Positions 25,001 through 37,022 of a DNA stretch of 64,000 nt are shown in pieces. The position numbers and the translations under genes were made by a program. The notes beneath the pieces were generated by a model that saw only the letters and a program-made list of their open reading frames with translations, was not told where the DNA came from and did not search any database. Source of the stretch: Ceratobasidium sp. AG-K (Eukaryota; Basidiomycota; Agaricomycetes; Cantharellales; Ceratobasidiaceae); contig JAWNGF010000001.1 of the NCBI GenBank assembly GCA_037039685.1, forward strand, positions 4,216,001 through 4,280,000, given 5' to 3'. Numbering within the stretch: position 1 is the first letter of the stretch; every line of letters starts with the position of its first letter.

Positions 25001-26822
25001 GCCTCTGAAGGTGGGGATCGCGTGGAAGTGGGGAGCTGAGGGACAGTCGACAAACCAGGAGGCGGTGGAGGCTGCAGAGAAAGCCCAGGCGGAGGCGGCG
25101 GCAAAGCAGGCACAGCCTTCGGTGGTGATTGTACCAATCCCAAGCCATCTTCCTTGGTCTCAGGAGCAGATAGCTCGGCGGCAGCGGATGCACTATTGCT
25201 TGTCACATTGGCCAGGGGTGTAGGTTGCGCTGCAGCTAAAGTTGGGGATTTGAATGCATCTTGTGGAGACTTAGAAGCTGTGGATGGCCTTGAAGGGACA
25301 CTGGACAATGCAGGGGTGGACGGCCGCGAAGCAACGAGCCCAGGAGGAACCGCCGATGCGCTAGTGGGAACAGTTTCGGTCGACTTTCCGCCTCGTTCCC
25401 GATTCCGTTCCGAGCGGCGAGTTCGACCCGGTGTCGCAGGCCGTTCCGTAGCAGCCCCACGCGCTTTGGCTGATCTCTGTTGCCGAGATGACGAAGCAGT
25501 CGAAGAGAGTGTCGCTGAAATGGCCGGAAACGCTGAAGAAGATAAGATTGTCGGAGCAGGGGGCAAAACTCCTCGGTTTTGCCCCCAAGATGCTCCTCTT
25601 GGAAGTGCGGCGCCCATCGGCGGTGCCGGCGTGCCTTTAAGGATTCTAGCTTAGAGGTAAATTTACTTCTGACCAAGCATGACGCACCGTCTCCATCCTC
25701 TCCACGCTTCCGGGCTGCAGTGGCCGGGGCTTGACGAGTTTCGCTATCCTTCATTGCATGTTTCCTTCAATAAAGATTAGTCGCGGAGCTCGAACAGAAT
25801 TGAAGGTAACTCACAAAGTAGCCAAGTCCTCCTTGGTAAAGCAATCTCGATCATCGCCCCACTCGTGCAGATCCAAGCAAGAAGTATTCGTGCACTGCAC
25901 ACCACGCAGGAAGTTCATACAGTACTTGGTAGTGCCGTAACTGGCACGCATAATTTCTCCACCACCACCAGGGGATGGGCTGCCGTCAACAGCTGCGATG
26001 GCGCGGGCGGCTTCCTCGCGCCGATGATACGTAATGTATACACCTACGTCGGCTGGCCGATTCAACGTAACCGCCCGTTTAACGAGCAATATCTTTGAGA
26101 CCTTTCCATATTGCCCAAAGTACTCGGATGAGCGCAAGGACGGTATCAACTAGCAATAACTTGAGTATCGGTCCACCAGCAATGTCGCTCCACGTACCTC
26201 TTCCTTGGCAAAGCGGGACCCTAACCCAGTCACATAGACCAGGTTCCGCTGGACGATCCTGACATTGGCAAAGTGACGCCGGTTAAGCGCTTCCAGCTCC
26301 TTGCGCTCCTTGTCGCGTTTCCGCTTCTGGGCATTCAGTCGCTTCTGCCTGGAGAGCATGTTAGCATATAGCGTAGCAGAAGTTTAATCTGCTCACTCCT
26401 CGGCGGTTACGGACTTGAACTCCGCAGGCTGCTCGGTGTACTCGCGACGGCAGGCAGGGCAACGACCGTTGAGATTTTCTTTAATATGGTGCCAGCAGAA
26501 GTTGCATATCTGGTGAGCTGTCAGAAATGACGATGGCTATGAACGGCTGTTCCAGAACGCACCTGATATCCACAAGGACAAGGCTTGAAGTGCAGGTCCG
26601 AGAGGTCCATCTCTTCGAGACAAAGCGGACACTCTAGATTCTCCTGTGAAGGCATGAGCATGTAGAACCATGTCGACTAATTGCACTCACATCTTCTTCG
26701 TCGCTCCAATACGCGTCCTGAACGCCGGCAAGAACGTGCGACTTGGCGTGCGACGCGGTGATAGGGTGGGGATTAGCCGTTGAGTTCGGCACATGTGGCG
26801 AACGACCGAGCCGTGAAGACAT
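22039..26822 (-). CDS. NOT4: NOT4-type RING/RRM ubiquitin ligase of the CCR4-NOT complex
   Basis: The start at 26822 reads MSSRLGRSPHVPNSTANPHP. The C4C4 RING finger follows: NLECPLCLEEMDLSDLHFKP, CPCGYQICNFCWHHI and NGRCPACRREYTEQPAEF. A coiled, charged segment (KRKRDKERKELEALNRRHF) leads to the RRM: NLVYVTGLGSRFAKEE, YFGQYGKVSKILLVKR and GVYITYHRREEAARAI. A C3H1 zinc finger, TTKYCMNFLRGVQCTNTSCL then DLHEWGDD, completes the NOT4 architecture. From about 25750 to 22039 the protein continues as more than 1,000 residues of Ser/Pro/Ala-rich, largely disordered sequence with polyproline runs (PPPPPG), ending in a helical coiled region and TGA at 22039-22041. NOT4 ubiquitylates stalled-ribosome and other targets and recruits CCR4-NOT to ribosomes. 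The tail is much longer than in yeast. Confidence 0.92.
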
Positions 26823-27156
26823 GTTGTTGTGTCGATTAGAGATACAGCTGAGAATTGGATGCAAAACTATGCACAATTGCAACGAAACACAGGAACGGAG
26901 AGGCGTAGCAGGCGAGTCGCACAACAAGGGCCACAAAAGAGGAAGTCAGGGGCACGGATCGATGTCCGGGGTCCTGGGCCGAGGTGGTCCGTGCACCTCC
27001 CCTCCACCCGCTCGCCCAGTGGAAGTAACAACTCGCCGAGATAAAATATGAAAAATGTACCGGCCGCTGTAGAAGTATAATTGTGGTATTCGGCCATTTT
27101 TGTGCACTAAAATTATAGCATATACAAAGCAATGGTTCGGCTTTTCCCCCTCCATC
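26823..27156. other. Intergenic: NOT4 promoter and PDCD5 3' flank
   Basis: The interval is 334 bases. NOT4 starts at its left edge on the minus strand and the PDCD5 stop lies at its right edge. Overlapping open frames on both strands here are antisense artefacts with no shared motif. Confidence 0.4.
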
Positions 27157-27736
27157 TCACAGATCAAAGTCGTCATCGTCGAGCTCTTTCCTTCGCTGGT
27201 ACTGTGGCAATAAATCGTATTATGACCAGTAATGAAAGTAAGCCGTATCGTCACTTACGACAACTTTTGGAGCATTTTTTCCTTGAGATTCCTCTGCCTG
27301 TACAACAGTTTAGTCGACCGGGATAAATTCTATCCGTTCGCACACACCTGCTCGAGTAGCCCGATCAATTGCTGCTCCGTGACACGACCACGTAGCTGTC
27401 CGGTCTGTGCCATCCGAAGTAGTATCTGCTCGACCTTTCCGGACAAAGCTGGTCGGACGAGAGATATCCGTGCCACTAGAACGGGACCTGTCATTACACA
27501 AGTCACCTTTGGCTTACCGTACACTTACAACGCTCTCGGGAGGCAGAGTCAAGCACAGTAGCCAAAATGTCTCTCTTCATCTGGTCTTCCGACTGTCGTG
27601 CTTCGTCATCCGCACCATCGCCAGACTTTCCGGCGGAGAAACCACCCGATGGTGCCGATCCTGGCGAGCCACCGCCCTGTTGTTGTAATTGGTTCAGTCG
27701 AGCGGCACGAATCGCCGCGAGCTCCGCGTCCTCCAT
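27157..27736 (-). CDS. PDCD5/TFAR19-family DNA-binding protein
   Basis: The spliced product is about 135 residues, the normal size of the PDCD5 family. It starts MEDAELAAIRAARLNQLQQQ, has a Gly/Ser-rich insert (GGGSPGSAPSGGFSAGKS), then EARQSEDQMKRDILATVLDS, the core ARISLVRPALSGKVEQILLR with MAQTGQLRGRVTEQQLIGLL, and the acidic end KVVYQRRKELDDDDFDL with TGA at 27157-27159. The three-helix core and the C-terminal RRKxxxDDDDFD signature are conserved from archaea to human. The family binds DNA and chaperonin TRiC and is linked to apoptosis in animals; the fungal role is less defined. Three introns. Well supported. Confidence 0.93.
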
Positions 27737-28552
27737 GTTTTAGGCTAGTGTTCGGTTACAATAATCGAGTAAAACGTCAGGTTGATGATGGTCGTTTGCG
27801 TTGGTGTTGCGATCGAGATAGATTTGAAATACGATCCTATTGGTTGTTTGTGACATCAAACCCAATCTCAATGGCAGCATCTCTCGAGTTCGCTTTTGTA
27901 CATTTGGTCTGCGGTTTGGTCAACAACGCTATGTCCGCGTTTATAACCTATAAACTTGTAATTCCGTTTTATTTCAAGTGAAAAGGCATCGCATATAATG
28001 ATCCCTTCGCTTCCAAAACTATAGTACAGCGACTCTAAAACATAATACAGAGAACGAGTTCACGACAACTTGAAACCTAAGATTAAGTACAGAACCCTAC
28101 GGTTGAATGCTCGTGAGCCAACAGTCAGTTCGCCAATCAGCTTAGAGCTGCCAGTGTTGAAAAACGTGATTCCATCCATATATGACTCACTGTACGGCGA
28201 CGAATCGATCACTCATACGTCGAGCACAAGAGCTTTGTCGAAAGCCCCAACCGGCAGGTACGTCAATGTAAAGAATTGGATCCCTCTTCCACCTTTGCTC
28301 ACGCTGGTTTCTAACCATCCGGACCGGAGCTGGGACTCGCTTGCATGATGGGCATTGTGTCTTCGGCGATGGCTCATCAAGCATTTTCTTTCCCTTCACG
28401 TTAGAAGTAGGAGCCGCGTTGGTGTTGTATTGAACGTCGCAAGACCAGCCCGTATACCCCAAAGCCTAGGTCGCTATACCTGGAGGGCGCGAAGAATCGC
28501 CTAAATCATGCCAGCAGGAAGAGGTTGTAGTGTCGGTCACATCGACATCCGC
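27737..28552. other. Intergenic stretch, with possible tail of the decayed gene
   Basis: The first 300 bases are the PDCD5 promoter side. Minus-strand open frame 28187-28462 (begins MGYTGWSCDVQYNTN) lies just beyond the dead metallophosphoesterase and may be its out-of-frame 3' remnant, but I cannot align it with the family. No other gene is supported. Confidence 0.35.
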
Positions 28553-29607
28553 TTAATCCACATTTATGTGTCCAGTCTCTTTGCTAGATTCAGTCTCGGT
28601 GGGTTTGCTTGAGTTTCTGGGATCGTTTCCATGAACAGGAGATTCAACAAAGACACCGTGATTTGATCCAGCTGGTACCCAGCACTGTCGGCCTTGTAGG
28701 AGCGTTTCGACGGGTTTGTCATCAATGTAATGCGGCAGCCATAGGCGATGCGTCGTTGTGTTGTGGGCGGGTGGGTGGCAGGTAAATATGACCACCCGGT
28801 GAGGCGGACCTTGACGTGGATTTGACGCAGTGGGGAGGCTAGTTTGGGCATCGTTAATGGCTGTGGGCTCGACCTCGAGCTTGGGTCCAGTTGGCTGCGA
28901 ACCCAAGGATATTTCAGTATTGCCATAGACACCGCCCTCCTCCTCCTCAGGATTAACCTGAGCGAGGATCTCGCTGGAGGTATTGATTGCGTCGGTGGCG
29001 GAAGGAGGAGTTTCACCATTTGCGCAAGCATCAAGCTGTGTCTTGAGCCAATCCAAGTCACGCTCTCTCTACGCCACCTCTTCCTCAGTGAAGAACTCGT
29101 TAAGTGGTCGAAACTGTTTCTCGGCTCTAGCACGAGTTTCAGAAGACAGTTCAGTCCTGCCTATTCAGAGTGAACATCCGAGGATCGTCGCATCTTCAGT
29201 GTCCACACGCCTACGGTGGAGGTAATGAAACTCTCCGAGTTTGGCAATATGCTTGCCGTCAGCGGCTTCCGTTGGCGGGGTTTCTGTCAGTTGCTCTGTA
29301 AAGGCTTTTATCAATTCACGACCTTCTTCCTGGGGCACGACGATGTAAACGAACAAGAAAAAAAATTGGGGTAAATGCATACGTATTTACCCTCGTATAG
29401 CTGATCTCTCCCTACGGCATAGGAAACACACTCGAAACGTGCGAGCTGGGCTACGATAAAGTCGCATAGCTCTTGAACGCATACACGCCCCATTCCGCCG
29501 AGTAGTACAAGACTGGGAGCGGCAACAGGGAAACCAAACTTCCCATACTTGTTGCCAAGTCCATAGCCCACTTGCACATGTGAGTCACTCATGATTTGGA
29601 ACTTCAT
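28553..29607 (-). pseudogene. Decayed calcineurin-like metallophosphoesterase
   Basis: From the ATG at 29607 the sequence follows the fungal metallophosphoesterase family: MKFQIMSDSHVQVGYG, then APSLVLLGGMGR, QLARFECVSYAVGRDQLYE, and after an intron EEGRELIKAFTEQLTE and DTEDATILGCSL. Metal-site motifs are degraded. The family's G-D-x-(G/x)-R is LLGGMGR here (Asp lost), G-N-H-E is GRDQ, the T-H-H segment is FTCHPP, and no GHTH motif is found. Two stop codons interrupt the same frame: TGA after GCSL (about 29171) and TAG after FFTEEEVA (about 29068), after which RERDLDWLKTQL resumes in frame. The stops and the missing ligands together mean it cannot encode an active enzyme. An active homologue is not in this window. 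Confidence 0.85.
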
Positions 29608-29738
29608 CTTGGCGTATTGGGGATGTAGTGGCTTGACTTCGATTTATTTGTCCCTGATTAGCACGCAGATCAGGGCGTTTGATGACATCATGTGACACGC
29701 CCCTGCTCCATCCAAACCCATCCAACCCTCCTGGCAGC

Positions 29739-30839
29739 ATGACGAAGCCCCCGAGCTCAATGAGACTCTTCGCTTTACCTTTGACAAGTTCAAGATATCT
29801 CGCTGTTAGACGCTCCGGGACTCAACACCCGCTTATATACTACTATGCCCAGATGCCCAAGGCAAATAATCATGAGGAGGACAACAAACCTAGTCTATTG
29901 AAGCGGGCGCAAGACAAGGCGTCTCAGATGTGGACGGACTGGGGAAAAGCACCAGGTGGATGGAAGGTGATCACCAAGTTGCGCCGAGCATCTTTTAGGC
30001 CGCTGTTATGTGATGGATGGCTGACACCCGCCTATTTGTAGTTGAAGGTTCATACCTATGGGGAAAAAGTGATTGACAAGGTAGACTTTGAAGAACTCGC
30101 CTTGGCCTCTATAGATACCTCCCTTGGGCCGAAATTAGCTCAATTGAGTGCGCATGATAGTGCCGGAAAGGACTTATCAGAAAAACAGTCCAAAACTCAC
30201 TCCGTCTCGGTGCGTACCCTCACGAATCCACTGTGGCCCGTGTCTAATTCTAAATGCCAGATACCCTTGATATATCCTCCCTCGTTTATGTCCTCAATTG
30301 ACCCGTTGCACAACCTGGAACACTCACTTGCGCATCGGTCACCCCTGCATCTTAGACGTACCTGGTTCTGGGTCGCAGTCATGCCGTTTACTGCTCCCTT
30401 TGCCCTCCTTCCCATCGTACCCAATCTTCCCTTCTTTTTCTGTGTCTGGAGAGCATGGACCCATTGGAAAGGTCCGCATAAACTCGCATCATTAACGCAT
30501 GTACTAATTACTAGCCACATGATCGTAGCTCATACTGCTTCAGCCTATCTACTTCAATTGGTTCACAAGGATGCCGTTCGCGCTACGCCCTCACAAGAGC
30601 TCGACGATATCTACTCCAAGGCAACAGGGGACCTTCTCTCTTCAAGGAAGGATGCCAAACAGAACGGTAATGGGGAGCCCGACCCGCACATTGTCCAGCT
30701 GTTCCCAAATCCCTCGACCGCCATTGGACAGATAATCAACACCTACTCTTTGCCTAAAGATGCAGAGCGGTCACTGCTTCGCGCCATTGAGCAAGCCCAG
30801 ATAAGGAGCGAATCAGATGAGATTCCAGATGAAGATTGA
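29739..30839 (+). CDS. Mitochondrial K+/H+ exchange-related protein
   Basis: The spliced product is about 310 residues and matches the fungal Mit_KHE1 (yeast Mrs19/Ydl183c-like) family of inner-membrane proteins needed for mitochondrial K+/H+ exchange and volume control. The N-terminus, MTKPPSSMRLFALPLTSSRY, is basic and serine-rich like a presequence, and the next part is LLKRAQDKASQMWTDWG. Later landmarks are DFEELALASIDTSLGPKL, IPLIYPPSFMSSIDPLHNLE and a hydrophobic block TWFWVAVMPFTAPFALLPIV to PNLPFFFCVWRAWTHWK. The C-terminal part is hydrophilic and ends RSESDEIPDED with TGA at 30837-30839. Three to four introns. The start follows the presequence-like segment; a downstream Met (MPKANNHEE) is an alternative. 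Confidence 0.82.
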
Positions 30840-31213
30840 TACATATGCACATTACATGTATGTACCTTCGTCACTTGGACCTACCTCGCCGTTGACAAGC
30901 GCTGATTAGTTTACCCTGGAGCCACCTATTGGGAGCATATCCATGTTTGACACACACGCTACTAGCAGTCGATCCCCAAATATAATTATTATCACATTGA
31001 ATTAGCGCGCGATGCAAATCAACCCTACATAGCCCAAGCGCCTCCCCAAAAAATGTATGTGCATGTTTGCTTATACTATCAAGTCATCCAAGTCGGACGC
31101 CGAGGACATAAAAGTGCTCAACCTGGACGCTGGTACCCTCGGAACCGATGCACATATAACTGGGTCTCAAAAACGTTTCAAATATACTAGATACTTAGCT
31201 GTATATTTACTTT
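30840..31213. other. Intergenic: 3' flank and promoter
   Basis: The sequence is AT-rich, 374 bases, between two tandem plus-strand genes. A small open frame at 31057-31299 overlaps the next start and is not supported. Confidence 0.4.
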
Positions 31214-32742
31214 ATGGCCCAGCCGCTGAAGCTTGCCATAGTTGGTGGCGGGGCGTCCGCTTTTTACGCTGCATCTCGGGTGTTGTCCAAGCTTCCTGAG
31301 GCTCTCAAGGAGGCTCAAGTCCACGTTTACGACCGTTTGTGGACACCACATGGATTGGTGAGGTATGGAGTCGCTCCCGACCACCCGGAAGTCAAGGTAA
31401 GTAGGGACACTTGGCCATCCGGCACAAACAGACGTGCCAATGACCGCGGCGCTAACCGAATCGAATGGTAGAACTGCACAAATAAGTTTGACGCTACGGC
31501 CCTTGACTCTCGTTTTAGGTTCTTTGGAAATGTTCAAGTCACTCCTAGTTCTCAATCGCTCCCGCCCGAGCCTTCAGGCAAGGTGACGTCCTCATTTCCG
31601 CGGCCGGTTCAGTTACCTCTCCCGTCCTTGGCCCGGCATTACACCCACATTCTCTTTGCGTACGGGGCATCGATCCCGCTCATGCCTCAATTAGCACCCG
31701 ACTCCCCAGAACGTCCCTTGTCCGCACTTGATTTCGTTCATTGGTACACATCCCACCCATATCCGCATTCGAAAGTTGGTCTACCTTTGGAAAAGCTAAT
31801 TCAGGCAAAGCACATAACTGTCATAGGGCATGGCAATGTTGCGCTTGACGTTGCACGTATGATACTGTCCCCTCCCGAACGACTAGCTCCGTATGACGTT
31901 CCTCAAAGCGTAATGAAGGTTCTTGAACAGCTGCAGGTTCAGCATGTTTCGTTGTTGGGAGACGCGCACCCGCTCAGGTCTCGTTCACTGCGAAAGAGGT
32001 TCGGGAAATGATGACTCTTGAAGGCGTTGGCATGCGTCCTATAGACTCCAATCTATTTACTCTTGGTGCGGAGGGTCTATCTAGGCAACAAACTCGCTTG
32101 ATGGATTTAATGCGCAAAGGATCCTCAACCCCGGCCTCCTCGACTTCTCGAACGTGGTCTCTTGATTTTCTTCGTTCCCCTTTGACAATGACATCGAAAA
32201 GCGTGACCTACGCCATCAACACCCTTTCTCCTTCGATGTCAGCGGTTCCAACCCAGGATACCCAGACTGTACCAACAGATCTCGTCATTGCGTCGGTCGG
32301 ATACAGTTCCCCTCCCATCCATCCAGGTTGGCATGATGCACGACTTGGCCGGGTCCGACATGTTGAAGGCCAAGTAGTTCGAGAAGATGGGACACTCGTA
32401 CGAGGCGTATATGCGAGCGGTTGGGCGGCTAATGGAGCACGAGGCGTCCTTGCCAGTACAATGTGGAACGCATACTCAGTTGCCGAAAAGATTTTGAGTG
32501 ACGCCACAGCGAGTGTGGTCCCCGACTCGCGACCAGAAGGAGGACAGGTCTTTGGGGACGGTGTTGATTTGGCTGGGGAGCCTGGGTTACCTCAGGCTGT
32601 TGTGGAGGCTGGCAACTGGGTTGTCTCATACCCGGATTGGAAGCGTATTGATACCGAGGAGGTTCGGAGAGGAGCGGAGGTTGGAAAGGAAAGGGAGAGA
32701 ATGTCTTGGGGAGAAGTTGTAGAATTTCTTGATATTTCTTGA
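31214..32742 (+). CDS. ARH1: NADPH:adrenodoxin oxidoreductase, interrupted by a frameshift
   Basis: This is the mitochondrial FAD enzyme that passes electrons from NADPH to ferredoxin for Fe-S cluster and heme A synthesis. The start at 31214 reads MAQPLKLAIVGGGASAFYAA, the FAD-binding dinucleotide fold; then TPHGLVRYGVAPDHPEVK and, after an intron, NCTNKFDATALDSRFRFFGN. The NADPH site is ITVIGHGNVALDVARMIL. The C-terminal block is DLVIASVGYSSPPIHPGW, GVYASGWAANGARG and VLASTMWNAYSVAEKI, ending at TGA 32740-32742. Between HVSL (about 31950) and GRRAPAQVSFTAKEVREMM (from about 31957) the frame changes by one base with no room for an intron. The region is otherwise well conserved, so a sequencing error or a recent loss are both possible. 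N-terminal targeting sequence not obvious. Confidence 0.85.
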
Positions 32743-33039
32743 AAGAAGGTGTTCGTTTGAACCATCGATTTTCTCTCTCAAAAAGTTAGTACCATGGCGT
32801 TGCGATTGTAAGCGTGAAATTCACATAGACCAAAGGCAAATGATATTCATGCCATCGGTTTTAGCGCCATGAGTTTCGGCCGGCGCTAAGGCAGCTGCAA
32901 CCCAAGTTGTCTGGTCTTGTTCCTGACGTTACTCTTTGATATGAGCCACTACTAAACTATTACTAACGTATCTCTTCCACCACTTGCCTGCTTGCGTATA
33001 TATACTCTCTCCGGTGTCTATCTGGGTGCACGTGCTACC

Positions 33040-36000
33040 ATGAACCGCAATGATAAGCGGGATGTGAAGGATTTGAGTGCAGCTTCTAATGGACAACTTG
33101 GCGGTGGCAAGAAAAGGCAAGATTACAATTCATGACATGCTCCTAGTCGTTCTGCTTGACTCTCTGTTAAGACAGCGCGATTTAGACGATCCTAATGACA
33201 ATGTTCAGCGCAATCGCCGACCGGCTTCCGGTCCGTTCACCAATATGGGACAGAGTAACTTGCATGGTGATCGTCGACAGTCTGGCGGGAGAGGGAACGG
33301 AAAACCAACCGGCTTAAAAGTTCGGTCCCGGGAGGAAGAATTGTTGGCACACAAAGCGTTTCCACGTCCACCACCAAGTGGGGTTTTGCCGACTGCAACT
33401 GCGACGGCTCCGGATTCGAATTCTCCGTCTGTTAGTGGTGAGTTGTTTTCTGGCCCATCATAGTGTTCTAGCATGTCCTGATTGCTTTTACTGAGTTCAG
33501 GTCAACACACGTCCGATCTATCCCCACCAATTCCTGGTCTCTCAGCCCAATCGGACGACGCCATGTCTGGGTCACTTTCACTTGCGGAGGTTCTTGGGAC
33601 CGCACCACTACCTAACTCCCCTGAGTCAAAAGAACACACCCCAGTGAAGATGACCCCACGCGGCCTTTCGCGGTCAAGTCCAGATCCACTCAACGTGATC
33701 GGGTCTTCCACGAAGCCAACTAGCAATAGCTCGACCAATCCCATCGCGATTGACGACGATTCCACCGACGAGATAGTCGACATATCCCCATCGAAGAAGA
33801 CCCGCTCTCCTCCTAGGACTCCGAAAGGGCGGACAAATATCCGAGATGGATATGTTCGGCAGACGCGCGACCAGTATGAAACCAAGACCCAAGGAACCCA
33901 AGGAACCCAGGGAACTTTGGAGGGCTTTCTTACACCCGCAGGACGCACCCAACCCGCAAAGCCTGCTCAACCTGGCCCATCAAGTAGAGGGAAACAAATC
34001 GTTCCAGGAGCTACCAGACCGCTCCCCCTTCAGGTGACGGCGCCCAATCCGAACACAGGTCAGAATGGGAGAATAGCCGATCGCATGAAACCGAAAAATA
34101 ACACTGTGAGTTTGAAACTGTGAAACTGAGGAAACGAGTCTCATTAGGAATAAATCCGACGTAACAGTTGACTGGTATTAAGCCCCCCAACGCCAGTACG
34201 AAGGCCGAAAGCATGCCCACCCAACAGCCAGCGCGCCCCAAAGAGAAGGGGCTCAATCAATTCCCTATGCCAGTCAAACTCAAAGTTCAAGACTGGTTCT
34301 GTGGTAGTAAACATTATACGAACGGACCGAACAGCCGTAGCTTTTACTCATTGAGCTTCAATGATCGCACTATTTCACTGGATCGTCTTGGGAGTAATTT
34401 CGCTATACTACAAAAGGACATCAGGGAGTTTCAGGTGTGAATAGACATTCGCCCATATTCAGTTGCTTATATTACTGTAGGTTGCGGACACTCCCAAGTC
34501 CGAAGATCGATCTGAGTATATCCCCGCTTTGGTATTTTTGCTCAAAGACAACTTCCTCAACGAGCCTTCTTGGAAAAACTGTAGGTTGAAACTGCCCTCC
34601 GCGTCCTATGAGCAACTGAAGATGAGTCCTGCAGTTAGCCATCAGGATAACGACCCGAGGGTATTAGTTCGCTTCGACGCTGAATCAGAGGGCTTTGCTA
34701 CTCACTGGCAAGAGCTGATCGATCGCATGACTGAATGGACTCATAAGGTCATCGTCGGGTGAGTCTCTACATATATATACTCCTCGGCGCCCGTCACCAT
34801 ACGTATACTAGAATCAAAGCGATGAATAATATTATCGCGCACATTGTTGAACGAAGCTCACACCCGGTGCCCGTAAAAAAAGCTGAACCAAAGTTTGTTG
34901 TGCCAATGGTCCAGGATCACCAGCCCCCTTCCAAACAATCTACGCCGGCCTCTGAGCTCCAGTAAGTCAAGGCGCCTTCCGTATCAAATCATCGTGCTCA
35001 TATACTATAGGGTACACACTTCCGCTCCTTCGTCCAAGCGAATAACTCGATCGGCCGTGCCGAACCCAAATACCGACGTACACGAACCTCAACCAATCCC
35101 TATCCAAGATCCGGACAAAGTGTATGTTATTTAGAGCAGATTGAAAAGTATATGGGGAGCGCTGATCGAGGTCTCAGGATGCTCGTGTATCCTCAAGCTG
35201 GGGCAGGGGCCGTAACCATCAATCGAGGAGAGTTAGCCCGTCTGGAACCGGGAGAATTTCTCAACGATACCCTCATTGAGCTCGGTTTAAAGTGAGTGGA
35301 CTCTTCGGCGGTCGCGTAGTTCTGCGCTCATGTGCTGTGGATAGAATGTGGCTCAACACATTGCGGGAGCGAGATCCTACTCTGGCCGATCAAATTCATG
35401 TTTTCAGCTCTTTCTTCTTTAAGAAGCTTGACGGCGGTCGGGGTAAGGCATGTGAATATGAGAAGGTGAAAAAGTGGACGGCCAAGTTCGACCTATTCTC
35501 CAAGAAATTCATTATAATCCCGATCAACGAACAGTACGAGTTGATTTTCCGCCGTGCTCTCAGTCTGCATTGCTCACTTTTGCCTAGTCTTCACTGGTAC
35601 TTGGCAATCATCTGCTTTCCTGAGCACGTTCTGAAGGCCCCTCCTCCACATACGTCGGTCCAGCCGACCAGGGTAACTCGCTCCAGTGACGCAGCCGCCG
35701 TCAGGGCCAAAGAGCCTCGAATGTCCTCAGAAAGTGATACGCCAACTGTCGATAAAAGCGCGATTGTAGACGTAGAATCTGGGTCGCCAACTGAGCTTGG
35801 CCAAATGGAGATCGACAATCAGCTCGCTAATCGATCCCAAAAGATGGTTATTGACAGTCCAACTCCTCCAGAAATCCTGTCGGACGCCATGATTGTAGAT
35901 ACCGGACCCAGTCATGACCCCGAATCGGTTTTTCTAGATATGACAAATGACGATGTCGAAGATAAACCCCCTTTACAACCAACAGTGGATGAAAATTCGT

Positions 36001-36925
36001 ACGTTCAAGACTTGAGCGTTTCGGCCAAGTTCAACTGATTCCTATACTCCCATTCCAGACAAAAGACTTGGATCCTAATCCTCGATTCCCTAGGGGGAAA
36101 GCATCTTCGAACCGTCCGACTACTTCGTCAGTATCTTCAATCAGAGGCTCAAGAAAGACGTCAGGCGGTTGTTGAGCTTAAAGATTCCAAAACTAGTGGC
36201 GGTTTTGTGGAAGATAGACACTTGCAGGTGCGTCTTGTTGGATTACCGCCCCTTTTGTTGGTGCAAACTTACTCGCTCAGGCGCCGGTTCAACCGAATTG
36301 GTGCGATTGCGGAATTTACCTATTGCACTACGTCGAAGTGTTTTATTCTAATCCCTTGGAGATTCTCGCGCTTCCAAACGTGAGTCACTCGTCGCGGGAC
36401 AAGTGGTATACTTGTTTGACACATACTCAGAATGCAAAACGCAAAAATAATCCCCAGTTTCAAGAATACGAACGTCTTTGGCAGACAGAACTGGTCGAGC
36501 GGAAAAGAGACACATTCCGAGACAAAGTACAAGCGCTGTCCTCCACTTGGCTCGAATCCAGACGATCAGCTCCATATGATAACGCAAACCCAACCGATTC
36601 CCATCCCAGTCGCGCGCTTCCGCCGCCGCCTGCCCTCGAAGGCGACGCGTCCGTGCAACTTATCGAGCCACCTAGTAACCCCAGTGTGCCTGAGACCGTA
36701 TCAGAAATGGCTCCAAACCTAGCCCACCGGCCCCCTCGATCTGGTGTTTTATCATCTGACCTAGGGGAATCTTCCGAGGGAGAGGTTGAAGTAATGACAA
36801 GCCAACCCTCTGAGACCACAGGTTCACCCAGCGCTTCAAAGGGTACTCGTCGAGGCAGGAAGGGTGGCTCAAAGCACGGTTCGCGACCTCAATCGGAAGA
36901 GACTGTGGCGTCGCGAGATTTGTGA
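33040..36925 (+). CDS. Ulp2/SENP6-type SUMO protease
   Basis: This cysteine protease removes SUMO chains from nuclear proteins. From MNRNDKRDVKDLSAASNG (33040) a long Ser/Pro-rich N-terminal region runs to about 34100, including the short repeat TQGTQGTQGT. A folded PH-like segment (VQDWFCGSKHYTNGPNSRSF) follows near 34290. The peptidase starts near 35180: YPQAGAGAVTINRGELARL, EPGEFLNDTLIELGLK, HVFSSFFFKKLDGGR. The catalytic His is in LHWYLAIICFPEHVL (about 35590), Asp in WILILDSLGG (about 36075), and Gln and Cys in PVQPNWCDCGIYLLHYVEVF (about 36300). Between His and Asp there is a roughly 140-residue acidic insert typical of the Ulp2 branch. The tail is disordered and ends TVASRDL with TGA at 36923-36925. 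About twelve introns; the catalytic residues are all intact. Confidence 0.92.
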
Positions 36926-37022
36926 GGGGTTAGTTGGCAGTTATCATTAATATTTACTTGGCGATCATATATGTACACATTTCGTTCTGCATTCTAGCTT
37001 AGTTCCGTAATTTACACTACGT

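Noticed and set aside
25154..25654. 166-codon plus-strand frame
   Set aside because: Antisense to the well-supported NOT4 tail; Ala/Gly/Val-rich mirror of Ser/Pro codons.
31940..31960. Intron explaining the frame change in adrenodoxin reductase
   Set aside because: The only nearby GT...AG pairs either delete conserved residues or give the wrong phase; the protein is continuous through the site.
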